Source: Desulfobulbaceae bacterium
GTDB lineage: Bacteria; Desulfobacterota; Desulfobulbia; Desulfobulbales; Desulfobulbaceae
Length of the DNA: 45,358 nt
Assembly (NCBI GenBank): GCA_019163135.1
Contig: JAFLKR010000080.1
Location: 1 to 45,358, forward strand
Reading direction: 5' to 3'
The position numbers and the translations under genes are program-made. The notes beneath the pieces are model-generated. The model was not told where the DNA came from, made no database searches, and saw nothing but the letters and a program-made list of their open reading frames with translations. This document shows positions 17,654 to 24,854 of the stretch, piece after piece (within the stretch, counting starts at the first letter, position 1; each line of letters starts with the position of its first letter).

Positions 17654-18628
17654 TCACATTTGATGCTCGCGATCCTTCAGTTTTTCCCTGAAATTGAACC
17701 AGACATCTCCAAGACCAAGGAAGGCTAGAAGAATCAAGCCATAACTTTGAATGATCAAAATAAAATAGAGAATGCCTCTCACGTACGTCGGAATGTTCCA
17801 TCGTTCCATCAAGGTTATGAAAACGGACAAACCTTGAAAAAAGTACAAGAGCCCTGAAATCAACAGTAACCAACCGCCTGCATATTGGAAATAGCCTCGG
17901 CCGACCAACATAAGTGTTATTGCCGCTATAGGCATCCAGACGAACTGTTCGGGTAACTGCCAGGTAGCGTATTTTCCCCAAGGGTAATTGCCCTTCTGCA
18001 AACGGCCCATCAAACTGTTACTGAAAAACATGTTAAACCAAACCGTTATAAGCAGTACCGCTGCCAGCAATCCCGGCAAAAGTTTAGGTATGGTCTCCCT
18101 TACTTTTTCGGTAACTTGCTGCAGATTGTACATCGTTTCCTGAGTCAGTCCCGCTTCTTTAGATGTATAGAATTCTAAAGACTGTTGAAATCCGAGATCA
18201 AGCACCTCAAGCAGGTATTTGTACGGGTTAACTCCTGTGGTAGCACCGTAAATGCTCCAGAAAAACAACCAAGTCAGACCGAGAACGACAATACCTTTCC
18301 CGCCGCTGGTCGCAGCAGATTTTTGATCTACCGAGTCCTTAAAAAGGGTGTAGCCCAGAGGGATCAGCGTAAGCGAGAAAAGGAACACTTCCAACCGGTG
18401 CATTACTAGTGCTCCTAGTCCAGCGACAAGGAGGCACCTTTGCAACAGCGTGGTCCCTGCTTTAAATCCGTTGACGGTCAGCAGATAAAAAACAGGGATT
18501 GCAACAATTCCATTGAGCCAGCCAAATAAAGGTGGATTTAAGGTCGGGATAAAAAAAAAGGCACTGAAAAGAAGAAACTGGCGGGGAGATATAAAATATT
18601 TTTTCAGCCCGGGCCCGATAGTTACCAT
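17654..18628 (-). CDS. DUF2232 (YybS-like) multi-pass membrane protein
   Basis: This 324-residue protein has about eight hydrophobic spans, for example near residues 20-36, 38-53, 60-78, 80-98, 112-128, 192-208, 232-250 and 290-310. Its length, topology and place between rpsR and rplI match DUF2232/YybS proteins, which often sit in the rpsF-rpsR-rplI locus. Their function is not firmly known. Roles in membrane or envelope homeostasis have been suggested from context only. The start lies 15 bases after the rpsR stop without a clear ribosome-binding site, so coupled translation is likely. Confidence 0.8.
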   Translation of the reverse strand: MVTIGPGLKKYFISPRQFLLFSAFFFIPTLNPPLFGWLNGIVAIPVFYLLTVNGFKAGTTLLQRCLLVAGLGALVMHRLEVFLFSLTLIPLGYTLFKDSVDQKSAATSGGKGIVVLGLTWLFFWSIYGATTGVNPYKYLLEVLDLGFQQSLEFYTSKEAGLTQETMYNLQQVTEKVRETIPKLLPGLLAAVLLITVWFNMFFSNSLMGRLQKGNYPWGKYATWQLPEQFVWMPIAAITLMLVGRGYFQYAGGWLLLISGLLYFFQGLSVFITLMERWNIPTYVRGILYFILIIQSYGLILLAFLGLGDVWFNFREKLKDREHQM

Positions 18629-18643
18629 TATTTGGTTAAAACG

Positions 18644-18883
18644 TTAAAACTGGGTAGACCCCATGTAGGGCAACAAGGCCAATTGTCGGGCGCGTTTAAC
18701 AGCTTCGGTCAACTGGCGTTGATGTTTAGCGCAGGTACCATAAATGCGCCTAGGGATGATCTTACCTCTTTCGGTAACAAAATTCCTCAGCGATTTTGAG
18801 TCTTTGTAATCAATAGTAACATCTTTGTCTGTGCAAAAACGGCAGACGCGGCGTCGTGAAAAAACTTTTTTTGGTTGTGCCAT
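18644..18883 (-). CDS. rpsR: 30S ribosomal protein S18
   Basis: S18 binds the 30S platform with S6. This 79-residue protein has the S18 core ([26 protein letters not shown]). It also has cysteines C14 and C17 in RVCRFC, together with C51 and H54. This is the zinc-ribbon-like 'C+' pattern that some S18 proteins keep and others lose. AGGAG precedes the ATG. It lies 41 bases after rpsF. Confidence 0.98.
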   Translation of the reverse strand: MAQPKKVFSRRRVCRFCTDKDVTIDYKDSKSLRNFVTERGKIIPRRIYGTCAKHQRQLTEAVKRARQLALLPYMGSTQF

Positions 18884-18924
18884 AATACTTCTCCTTCGGT
18901 AACCTTAGTGACTTTGAGCGAGAT

Positions 18925-19350
18925 TTAATCTTCGACGGATTCGTCTTCCAGTGCTTCGCTATCAAAATCATCGCCTTCAACGTCTTCAGCCAATGCGGCT
19001 GCACTAGCGGCAGCTTTGTCTGCAATTCGTTGTTTCTCGAGTTCGATAGCCTCTGCATCCATTGCATCACCGAGTTTGACAGTGAGGAAACGAAGAGCTC
19101 TGTCATCAATGCGGAAAATGCGCTCAATTTCCTTTACCGTGTGTCCAGGAGCCGCATAATTCAGATACACATAGTAACCCTGTGTTTCTTTGTTGATCTC
19201 GTATGCCAGCCGTTTAATGCCCCAGCGGTCGAGACAGATAATCCCGCCGCCGTCATTGGTAACAATGGCATTGGTACGATCAATGATTTCGGTGAGTTGT
19301 TCTTCGCCCAGGTTCGGGCGGAGAATGTACGTGGTTTCGTAATGACGCAT
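18925..19350 (-). CDS. rpsF: 30S ribosomal protein S6
   Basis: S6 forms the S6:S18 pair on the 30S platform. The start MRHYETTYILRPNLGEEQL and the segments GIKRLAYEINKETQGYYVYLNY and IDDRALRFLTVKL are diagnostic. At 141 residues it is longer than the basic fold because of a C-terminal tail from about 105 that is rich in Ala and then very acidic (residues D/E from 122 on). Such acidic tails occur in S6 of several species. GAGGAGG precedes the ATG. It is the first gene of the block down to dus, with a promoter at 19429-19458 and a leader hairpin before it. Confidence 0.97.
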   Translation of the reverse strand: MRHYETTYILRPNLGEEQLTEIIDRTNAIVTNDGGGIICLDRWGIKRLAYEINKETQGYYVYLNYAAPGHTVKEIERIFRIDDRALRFLTVKLGDAMDAEAIELEKQRIADKAAASAAALAEDVEGDDFDSEALEDESVED

Positions 19351-19376
19351 GATTCCTCCTCGTGGTCATAGTGGCC

Positions 19377-19405
19377 CTCGCTTCAATCCTGGCGGTGAGA
19401 GCGAG
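19377..19405 (-). promoter_or_regulatory. Candidate S6:S18 autoregulatory leader hairpin
   Basis: In the rpsF leader, read on the minus strand, CTCGCT (19405-19400) pairs with AGCGAG (19382-19377). The enclosed segment contains ACCGCC and CAGGAT. Bacterial rpsF leaders often carry a hairpin with a conserved CCG that imitates the 16S site for S6:S18 and represses translation. Position (27 bases before the rpsF ATG) and the CCG fit. The fine structure was not checked against the published model. Confidence 0.4.
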
Positions 19406-19428
19406 AAGGTTAGTATGGTAAGCTTTTC

Positions 19429-19458
19429 ATAATAATAAGAAACTAAAGAGTATGTCAA
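19429..19458 (-). promoter_or_regulatory. Sigma-70 promoter of the rpsF operon
   Basis: On the minus strand, TTGACA (plus-strand TGTCAA at 19453-19458) is a perfect -35 box. TATTAT (plus-strand 19429-19434) follows after 18 bases. Transcription would begin near 19422, leaving a leader of about 70 bases with the hairpin at 19377-19405. The -35 box lies only 13 bases after the mazG stop, so the ribosomal operon is started independently of the che operon. Confidence 0.75.
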
Positions 19459-19470
19459 GGGAAAAGGGGC

Positions 19471-19899
19471 CTATCGGGGAGAAGTGGGAGAAGATCGTTT
19501 TTCAAGCTCTTTAATCCGTTCCCATTGGGCACGGAGTTCTTGTTCATTGCCGACGGGGGCGCCAGCGAAGACATGGGGGTGGCGTCTTATCATTTTCGCA
19601 ACTATTTGTGCAAAGACATCGTCTACGGTGAAACGTTGCTGCTCGGTATAAATGGTGATCAACATGGTGAGAATGAAGAAAACGTCGCCGATTTCCTCGC
19701 AAACATCTTCTCCTCGGTCCTTGTCAATAGCCTCAATCAGTTCCTGGCATTCTTCGACCAAATAATTTTTCAGAGATATCGGGGTTTGCTTTCCATCCCA
19801 TGGGCAACCATCGGCACCTCGCAAGGTGACTATAATTTGTTGCAAGCGACTGAAAGCGTCGGAGGCAGGGAAGTCCTGGGAAGATTCCGTGCTGGTCAT
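19471..19899 (-). CDS. mazG: MazG-family nucleoside triphosphate pyrophosphohydrolase
   Basis: MazG-type enzymes cleave (d)NTPs to monophosphate and pyrophosphate, removing aberrant nucleotides or adjusting alarmone levels. This is the short form at 142 residues, one catalytic domain. The metal-binding EExxE..ExxD pattern is intact: EECQELIEAI (48-57) and EEIGDVFF (68-75). The entry segment GCPWDGKQTPISLKNYL and RRHPHVF are also typical. Its start overlaps the stop of the receiver protein gene by 4 bases, so it is translated with the che operon. A link between this enzyme and chemosensory signalling is unexplained and may be chance. Confidence 0.9.
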   Translation of the reverse strand: MTSTESSQDFPASDAFSRLQQIIVTLRGADGCPWDGKQTPISLKNYLVEECQELIEAIDKDRGEDVCEEIGDVFFILTMLITIYTEQQRFTVDDVFAQIVAKMIRRHPHVFAGAPVGNEQELRAQWERIKELEKRSSPTSPR

Positions 19900-20465
19900 C
19901 TGGATTCGAGAATCTGGAGAGCCTGTTCGATACGATGGAATTCATCTTGCCGGCTATCGCCAAGGATGTCCTCAAGCCGGTCAAGTAAACGGACGAGATT
20001 GCTGTTGGTTATTTCAAGATTCTGAATGGTTTGAGCCGCTGAGGATTCGGTAACATCCATCGCCTCCCTGAGATCCCCAGCATTTTTCATCAACGCTTTG
20101 ACTTCCGCTATTCTTTCCAGGCGGAGAAACAATTCATCGAAATTTACTGGTTTTTCCAGATAATCGACGGCTCCTTTTTTCATGGCGTCAACCGCGGTAT
20201 CTACCGATGAATGAGCGGTAATAACAATCACCTCGATCTCAACACTTTTCTCTTTTGCAAGGTTGAGTAATTCAATTCCGCCGATATCCCCAGGCATCAC
20301 CAAATCGGTGATGACCACGTCAAACGGCATAGCGTGGAGCAATTTCGCGGCCTCCGTGCCATCGGAGGCTACCGTAACCTCATAGCCTTCTTTGCTAAGA
20401 CGTTTTTCGAATAATTTTCGGATGACCGGATCATCATCGGCAATAAGAATCGTCATAGTATTCAT
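19896..20465 (-). CDS. Receiver-domain protein with C-terminal coiled coil
   Basis: Residues 1-120 form a response-regulator receiver: acidic pocket DDD (10-12), phosphoacceptor D54 in VVITDLVMP, the conserved T in VIVITAHSS and K104 in YLEKPV. The remaining 65 residues (about 122-189) are predicted helical, rich in Leu, Glu, Asp and Arg with heptad-like spacing, and match no DNA-binding domain I recognise. It could be the CheY-like output or a phosphate sink of the neighbouring che system, with the tail used for dimerisation or partner binding. No strong ribosome-binding site is visible. A second ATG three codons in is an alternative start. Confidence 0.85.
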   Translation of the reverse strand: MNTMTILIADDDPVIRKLFEKRLSKEGYEVTVASDGTEAAKLLHAMPFDVVITDLVMPGDIGGIELLNLAKEKSVEIEVIVITAHSSVDTAVDAMKKGAVDYLEKPVNFDELFLRLERIAEVKALMKNAGDLREAMDVTESSAAQTIQNLEITNSNLVRLLDRLEDILGDSRQDEFHRIEQALQILESR

Positions 20466-20507
20466 AGGCGCACCAGAGAGCGTTAAAAAGAGCTTGATCA
20501 GTATCTG

Positions 20508-21344
20508 CTATTTCAACTGATAAAAAATAGACCGGAGATGGCGTTTTGGAATGAATCGAGGGCATATGCCGGTCAGAGACTCGGTGGAACCGATGATCAG
20601 ATAACCATCTGGTTCCAGCACATCGGCTATTTTGTTAAAGAGTTTTTTCCGGTCCTCCAATGTGAAATAAATGGCGACGTTTCTGCAGAGCACGATATCA
20701 AATTTCCCCAGGCCGATGAGGGGCAGCATGAGATTGAGTTTACGAAAATTAGCCATGGCCCGGATCTGGTCATTCACCTTCCAGGTCTGACCGGCCATGG
20801 TAAAATATTTGGTAAGTTTATCCCTGGCAAGGCCTCGTTCGATTTCAAATTTGTTGTATTTCCCGCTGCTGGCCTGGGCGACGGCGGCGTCCGAAATATC
20901 CGTGCCCAAAAGTTTGATCGCATACTTGGACAAGTCACCAAGCAGTTCTTGTAAAACGATAGCAACTGAATACAATTCCTGTCCGGTAGAACTGGCCGCG
21001 CTCCATATTTTTAGAGGGGTTTTGAAGCCGATTTTTTTAGAGGCCCGTGCATCGATCAACTCCGGTAAGATTTTGTGCTGTAACAGTTGAAAAGGCCCGG
21101 TATCGCGGAAAAAAAGGGTTTCGTTGGTTGAGATAGCGTCAATAATCTTACGTTCGATAACTTTAGTCGCGTCCGCTTTTGTTTTCTTAACAAAATCCTG
21201 GTAACTCGAGCATCCATGTTCCTCGGCAATAGTATTCAGCCGGGTCTCAAGGAGATACTTTTTACTTTCATCAAGATATATCCCCGAAATTTCGTAGATA
21301 TATTTAGTGATAAGCTTGATCTCTTCAGGTGATATTTTAAGCAT
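20508..21344 (-). CDS. cheR: Chemoreceptor methyltransferase CheR
   Basis: CheR methylates glutamates on chemoreceptors with S-adenosylmethionine during adaptation. The 278-residue protein has the all-helical N-terminal domain (about 1-75). A SAM-binding methyltransferase domain follows, with TNETLFFRD (73-81), IWSAASSTGQELYS (113-126), LLGTDISDAAVAQA and DIVLCRNVAIYF. The usual SAACSTGQEPYS motif has Ser for Cys and Leu for Pro here, which is conservative. It lies 25 bases after cheB. The receptor in this operon lacks an evident NWETF-type CheR tether, so CheR probably works without one. Confidence 0.95.
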   Translation of the reverse strand: MLKISPEEIKLITKYIYEISGIYLDESKKYLLETRLNTIAEEHGCSSYQDFVKKTKADATKVIERKIIDAISTNETLFFRDTGPFQLLQHKILPELIDARASKKIGFKTPLKIWSAASSTGQELYSVAIVLQELLGDLSKYAIKLLGTDISDAAVAQASSGKYNKFEIERGLARDKLTKYFTMAGQTWKVNDQIRAMANFRKLNLMLPLIGLGKFDIVLCRNVAIYFTLEDRKKLFNKIADVLEPDGYLIIGSTESLTGICPRFIPKRHLRSIFYQLK

Positions 21345-21369
21345 GAGGACCGTAATTTGAAGGAATCCG

Positions 21370-22518
21370 CTATTTAACCGATTTGATTATTTCACCGGCT
21401 ATTTTGTCCAGAGGTACCACCACATCGGTCAAGCCGAGTTCCGCAGGGGCTTTGGGCATACCATACACAACACAACTCGCCTCATTCTGCCCAATTACCA
21501 AGGTGCCTTTCTGTTTGAGGATTTGTAATCCTTTGGTGCCGTCAGAACCCATACCGGTCATAATGACAGCTGTTGCCCGGCCTACATAATAATCGGCAAC
21601 GGAACGAAACAAATAGTCGGCGGATGGTTTGCAGGAATTCTCAGGAGGATCATTGGTGATTTTGATCAATCGGTTTGTGCCGTCGGTGGAAGCAACCAAT
21701 TTCATCTGTTTACCACCGGGGGCGATATATGCAATGTTTGGTTGTAAGGCTTCGCCGTCCTGCGCCTCTTTGACCGTAAGCGCACATTTGGCGTTAAGGC
21801 TGTTGGCCAGGGATTTGGTGAAAACGGGCGGCATATGCTGGACAATCACAATGGGCACCCCGAGATCACCGGGTAGCATGGGCATCATCCTTGCGAGGGC
21901 ATTTGGACCGCCGGTGGAAATGCCGATGGTAACAATTTCAGATTTTCCCTGGCGACGCATGTTGCCGATAACGGGTCCTGCCATTTTGCGATCGGTTAGC
22001 GTGGTCGAGGAGACCGACGGGTTTTTCGTATCACCTGCTCCGACAACGGATTTGCGGGCGACCATCCCAACCCGTGCGTCCGCCTGCAAGGATCCAACCG
22101 TGGTGCGACCAGTCTGAAAAGCTTTGATCAACGGGGCCAGATAGGTCCGAAGATGCTGTTTGCTATCAACAATATTGGTAGTATTAGGTTTGAGGATAAA
22201 ATCATAGGCACCGAGTTCCAAGGCCCGCATCGTCATTGCGCCGCCTTCGCTGGTTAAGGTTGAAACCATGATAGCTGAAACGTGCGGGGCGTGTTGCTGC
22301 AGATACTGGAGTACTTCAATGCCATTCATTTCAGGCATTTCGATATCAAGGGTCAGGAGATCGGGCTTAAGTGTCTGGATTTTTGCAACGGCAATTTTAC
22401 CGTTATGGGCGACCCCAACCACCTCAACTCCAGGCATTTCAGCGAGAATGTCGCTGACCGCCTTTCGGTAAACAATGGTGTCGTCCACCACCAGAACTTT
22501 TATTTTTTTCCCAAACAT
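21370..22518 (-). CDS. cheB: Chemotaxis protein-glutamate methylesterase/glutaminase CheB
   Basis: CheB removes methyl groups from receptors when phosphorylated by CheA. It has an N-terminal receiver with D58 in LLTLDIEMPEMNG and K110. A linker spans about 137-190, longer than usual and basic. The C-terminal esterase has the catalytic triad in its normal places: S201 in GISTGGPNA, H228 in VQHMPP and D326 in TGMGSDG. The length of 382 residues is within the family range. It sits 49 bases after cheW and 25 before cheR. Confidence 0.96.
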   Translation of the reverse strand: MFGKKIKVLVVDDTIVYRKAVSDILAEMPGVEVVGVAHNGKIAVAKIQTLKPDLLTLDIEMPEMNGIEVLQYLQQHAPHVSAIMVSTLTSEGGAMTMRALELGAYDFILKPNTTNIVDSKQHLRTYLAPLIKAFQTGRTTVGSLQADARVGMVARKSVVGAGDTKNPSVSSTTLTDRKMAGPVIGNMRRQGKSEIVTIGISTGGPNALARMMPMLPGDLGVPIVIVQHMPPVFTKSLANSLNAKCALTVKEAQDGEALQPNIAYIAPGGKQMKLVASTDGTNRLIKITNDPPENSCKPSADYLFRSVADYYVGRATAVIMTGMGSDGTKGLQILKQKGTLVIGQNEASCVVYGMPKAPAELGLTDVVVPLDKIAGEIIKSVK

Positions 22519-22567
22519 AAATAATTACTTTAAGAGAGTTGATTGAATAAGGTCCTATCGTGGAGCC

Positions 22568-23047
22568 TTATCGCTCCATTCCCCTGCCCAGATTTTCCGA
22601 TTCGATCCTCAGGACTTCTTTAATATCCAAAATGCCGATTAATTTGTTCTCGGTTTTATAAACACCGGTAAAAAAACCGCCCTGCAAACCGCTCATGTTG
22701 GCGGGTGCCGGTTCGATTTTATCCGGATCGGCCATAACCACATCGCTGATGCGAGTGACCAACAGGCCGACATGCTCACCGGGGGTGTTCACAATAATAT
22801 TGCGCGATTCATTGCTGAGTTCCGCTTTGCCCAATCCCAATTTCTGACCAAGATCAATGATGGTGACAATCTGACCACGCAAGTTGAGGATGCCGATCAT
22901 GTAATCCGGTGCCTGCGGGACTTTGGTCATTTCCATGAGTTTATTGATTTCCTGGACTTTGAGAATATCCATGCCGCAAAGCGCATCGCCCACATAAAAC
23001 GTGGCCAGTTCTATGGTGTTTTTTGTAGATATACTTTGTTCAGCCAT
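22568..23047 (-). CDS. cheW: Chemotaxis coupling protein CheW
   Basis: CheW links receptor tips to the CheA kinase. The 159 residues form one CheW domain with the usual landmarks: FYVGDALCGMDILKVQEI near 18-35, APDYMIGILNLRGQIVTIIDLGQKLGL (46-72) and EHVGLLVTRISDVV. GTGGAG precedes the ATG. It is placed between the receptor and cheB. Confidence 0.95.
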   Translation of the reverse strand: MAEQSISTKNTIELATFYVGDALCGMDILKVQEINKLMEMTKVPQAPDYMIGILNLRGQIVTIIDLGQKLGLGKAELSNESRNIIVNTPGEHVGLLVTRISDVVMADPDKIEPAPANMSGLQGGFFTGVYKTENKLIGILDIKEVLRIESENLGRGMER

Positions 23048-23098
23048 TATTCAACTCCACATTGGACTGTAAAAATAATATTTTCTATATGTCTAATA

Positions 23099-24817
23099 TC
23101 ATACTTTAAAATGACGAACTAACTCTTTCAGTTTTTCCGCCATGGTGGTCAAGTCGGCGGCACTGGATTTCACCCTTGCGCTACCTTTGAAAATGGAATC
23201 GGCGGCTTGACTGACTTCAGTAATATCTTGGGCCACGGAACTGGAAACCGTTGAAACCTGGGCGACATTTTCTGTAACTTCCTGAATACCGATGGACGCC
23301 TGACTGATATTTGTGGCGATTTCTTTGGTTGTAGCGGACTGCTCATCAACTGCGGTGACAATCGAGGTGACGATATTGTTTACCTCACCGATTACTTGGG
23401 TGATCTGCTGAATCTGTTTCACCGTTGCATCGGTAGATTCCTGGATGGAACTGATCCGGTTTTTGATTTCCCCGGTAGCTCCAGCTGTTTGTTTGGCCAG
23501 TTCCTTAATTTCATTGGCCACCACCGCGAAACCTTTCCCGGCATCTCCGGCACGAGCGGCCTCAATGGTTGCATTCAAGGCCAACAGATTTGTTTGTTCA
23601 GATATCTCGGTAATCGCTTCTGTAACCTTACCGATCTCAATCGCCGCTCGTCCAAGTTCGTCAACCTTTTCAGAAGCCGAATTAGCCTCTCGCACCGCGG
23701 CCTTTGCGATTTCCTGAGCCTTTTCGGTAGACCTCGCGATACCGTTGATCGTGGAGGTCATTTCTTCGGTGGCGGTGGAAACCAAGGCGATATTGGTTGC
23801 TGCCTGTTCGGTTGCCGCAGCGACTGTCGCCATATTGGCGCTCATTTCTTCGGCGGCAGCAGCGACAGAAATAGTTCTTGCTGCGGTATCATCCGCACTT
23901 ATGGAGAATTCCTCAGCTGACACGCCAAGTTTGCCGGACGAATTGAACAGCGTGTCACCCGTGTCGGAAATATTTCTGATCATGACATTGAGCTTTTCGG
24001 TCATCCCGCTCAATTTATTGATCATATTGCCGATTTCGTCATTTGTTCTGGCCTTGAGTTTGCCACTCAGATCACCATCGGAAATCTTGTCGATGAAACC
24101 GTTGACCTCACGCAATGGCTTAATGATATTGGATTGAAGCAGATAGATACAGATAACGGCGAGAGCTACAAGAGTGGCCGATACCGACAGCAGTACGTTC
24201 CAGCGGGCAGTCGCCACGGCCTTGTGTGCCCCTTCCAATGAACTGATGATCTCAAAGGCACCGTGAATTTCGCCCTCACGCCATCCTTCCTTGGTCCCCC
24301 CAACGGCATCTTTGGCACCGACAGGGTCACCGTGACAATAGAGGCAATCAGCAGTCAAACGGACTGGTTTGAAGTAACGAATCTGATTTTCCTCAATAAT
24401 GATTTTTTCTTTTATACCGGTTCGAGCAAATTCTTCCAGTACCCCTTTTTCCAAATCGTTTGGAGTATTTTGCGGATTTCTGGGTGCTACCTTTGGCGCA
24501 CGGAACGTGAATCCAGCCTCCTGAGCCTTGGAGGCCGCAATCTGCATGGCAGTGACCACCGGCACGGCTTCCAGGATGTTGGAGGAGTTTAATTGGTCAA
24601 AGGGTTTGATGACGCCGCTCTGCAGTTTTTTGGACATCTGTTCGCGGGCCGCTTCCGCCATCAAGACGATACCGGTGCTTTTGGAGATAATGGCTTCTTC
24701 AGCGCCGGAACGAATATCGTTGATTCGCTGCCAGGCAAGGATTCCTGCAATAATCACAGGTCCAAGCAAGGTTAAAATGAGAATTTTCCATTTGATGCTT
24801 AAGTGAGACAATTTCAT
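23099..24817 (-). CDS. Methyl-accepting chemotaxis protein with CXXCH (Tll0287-like) sensor domain
   Basis: This 572-residue receptor has a first membrane span at about 12-28 and a periplasmic domain of 29-205 with CLYCH at 158-162 followed by GDP. A second span (207-227), a HAMP domain (about 228-282) and a cytoplasmic signalling helix pair follow, with the conserved tip [19 protein letters not shown] (404-422) and [15 protein letters not shown]. The sensor resembles DUF3365/Tll0287-like domains, in which CXXCH binds haem c; the preceding [10 protein letters not shown] and following GAFEIISSL fit. It therefore probably senses redox state or a small gas ligand. There is no C-terminal NWETF. 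AGAGGAAG precedes the ATG. It is the only receptor of this che operon, so it is probably its dedicated input. Confidence 0.93.
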   Translation of the reverse strand: MKLSHLSIKWKILILTLLGPVIIAGILAWQRINDIRSGAEEAIISKSTGIVLMAEAAREQMSKKLQSGVIKPFDQLNSSNILEAVPVVTAMQIAASKAQEAGFTFRAPKVAPRNPQNTPNDLEKGVLEEFARTGIKEKIIIEENQIRYFKPVRLTADCLYCHGDPVGAKDAVGGTKEGWREGEIHGAFEIISSLEGAHKAVATARWNVLLSVSATLVALAVICIYLLQSNIIKPLREVNGFIDKISDGDLSGKLKARTNDEIGNMINKLSGMTEKLNVMIRNISDTGDTLFNSSGKLGVSAEEFSISADDTAARTISVAAAAEEMSANMATVAAATEQAATNIALVSTATEEMTSTINGIARSTEKAQEIAKAAVREANSASEKVDELGRAAIEIGKVTEAITEISEQTNLLALNATIEAARAGDAGKGFAVVANEIKELAKQTAGATGEIKNRISSIQESTDATVKQIQQITQVIGEVNNIVTSIVTAVDEQSATTKEIATNISQASIGIQEVTENVAQVSTVSSSVAQDITEVSQAADSIFKGSARVKSSAADLTTMAEKLKELVRHFKV

Positions 24818-24854
24818 CTAGGTGCTTCCTCTGGGCAGAAAGAAAAAAGAGAAC

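Noticed and set aside
17598-17981. 127-codon minus-strand frame overlapping the DUF2232 gene
   Set aside because: It is a shadow of the DUF2232 gene in another frame, without a ribosome-binding site or family pattern.
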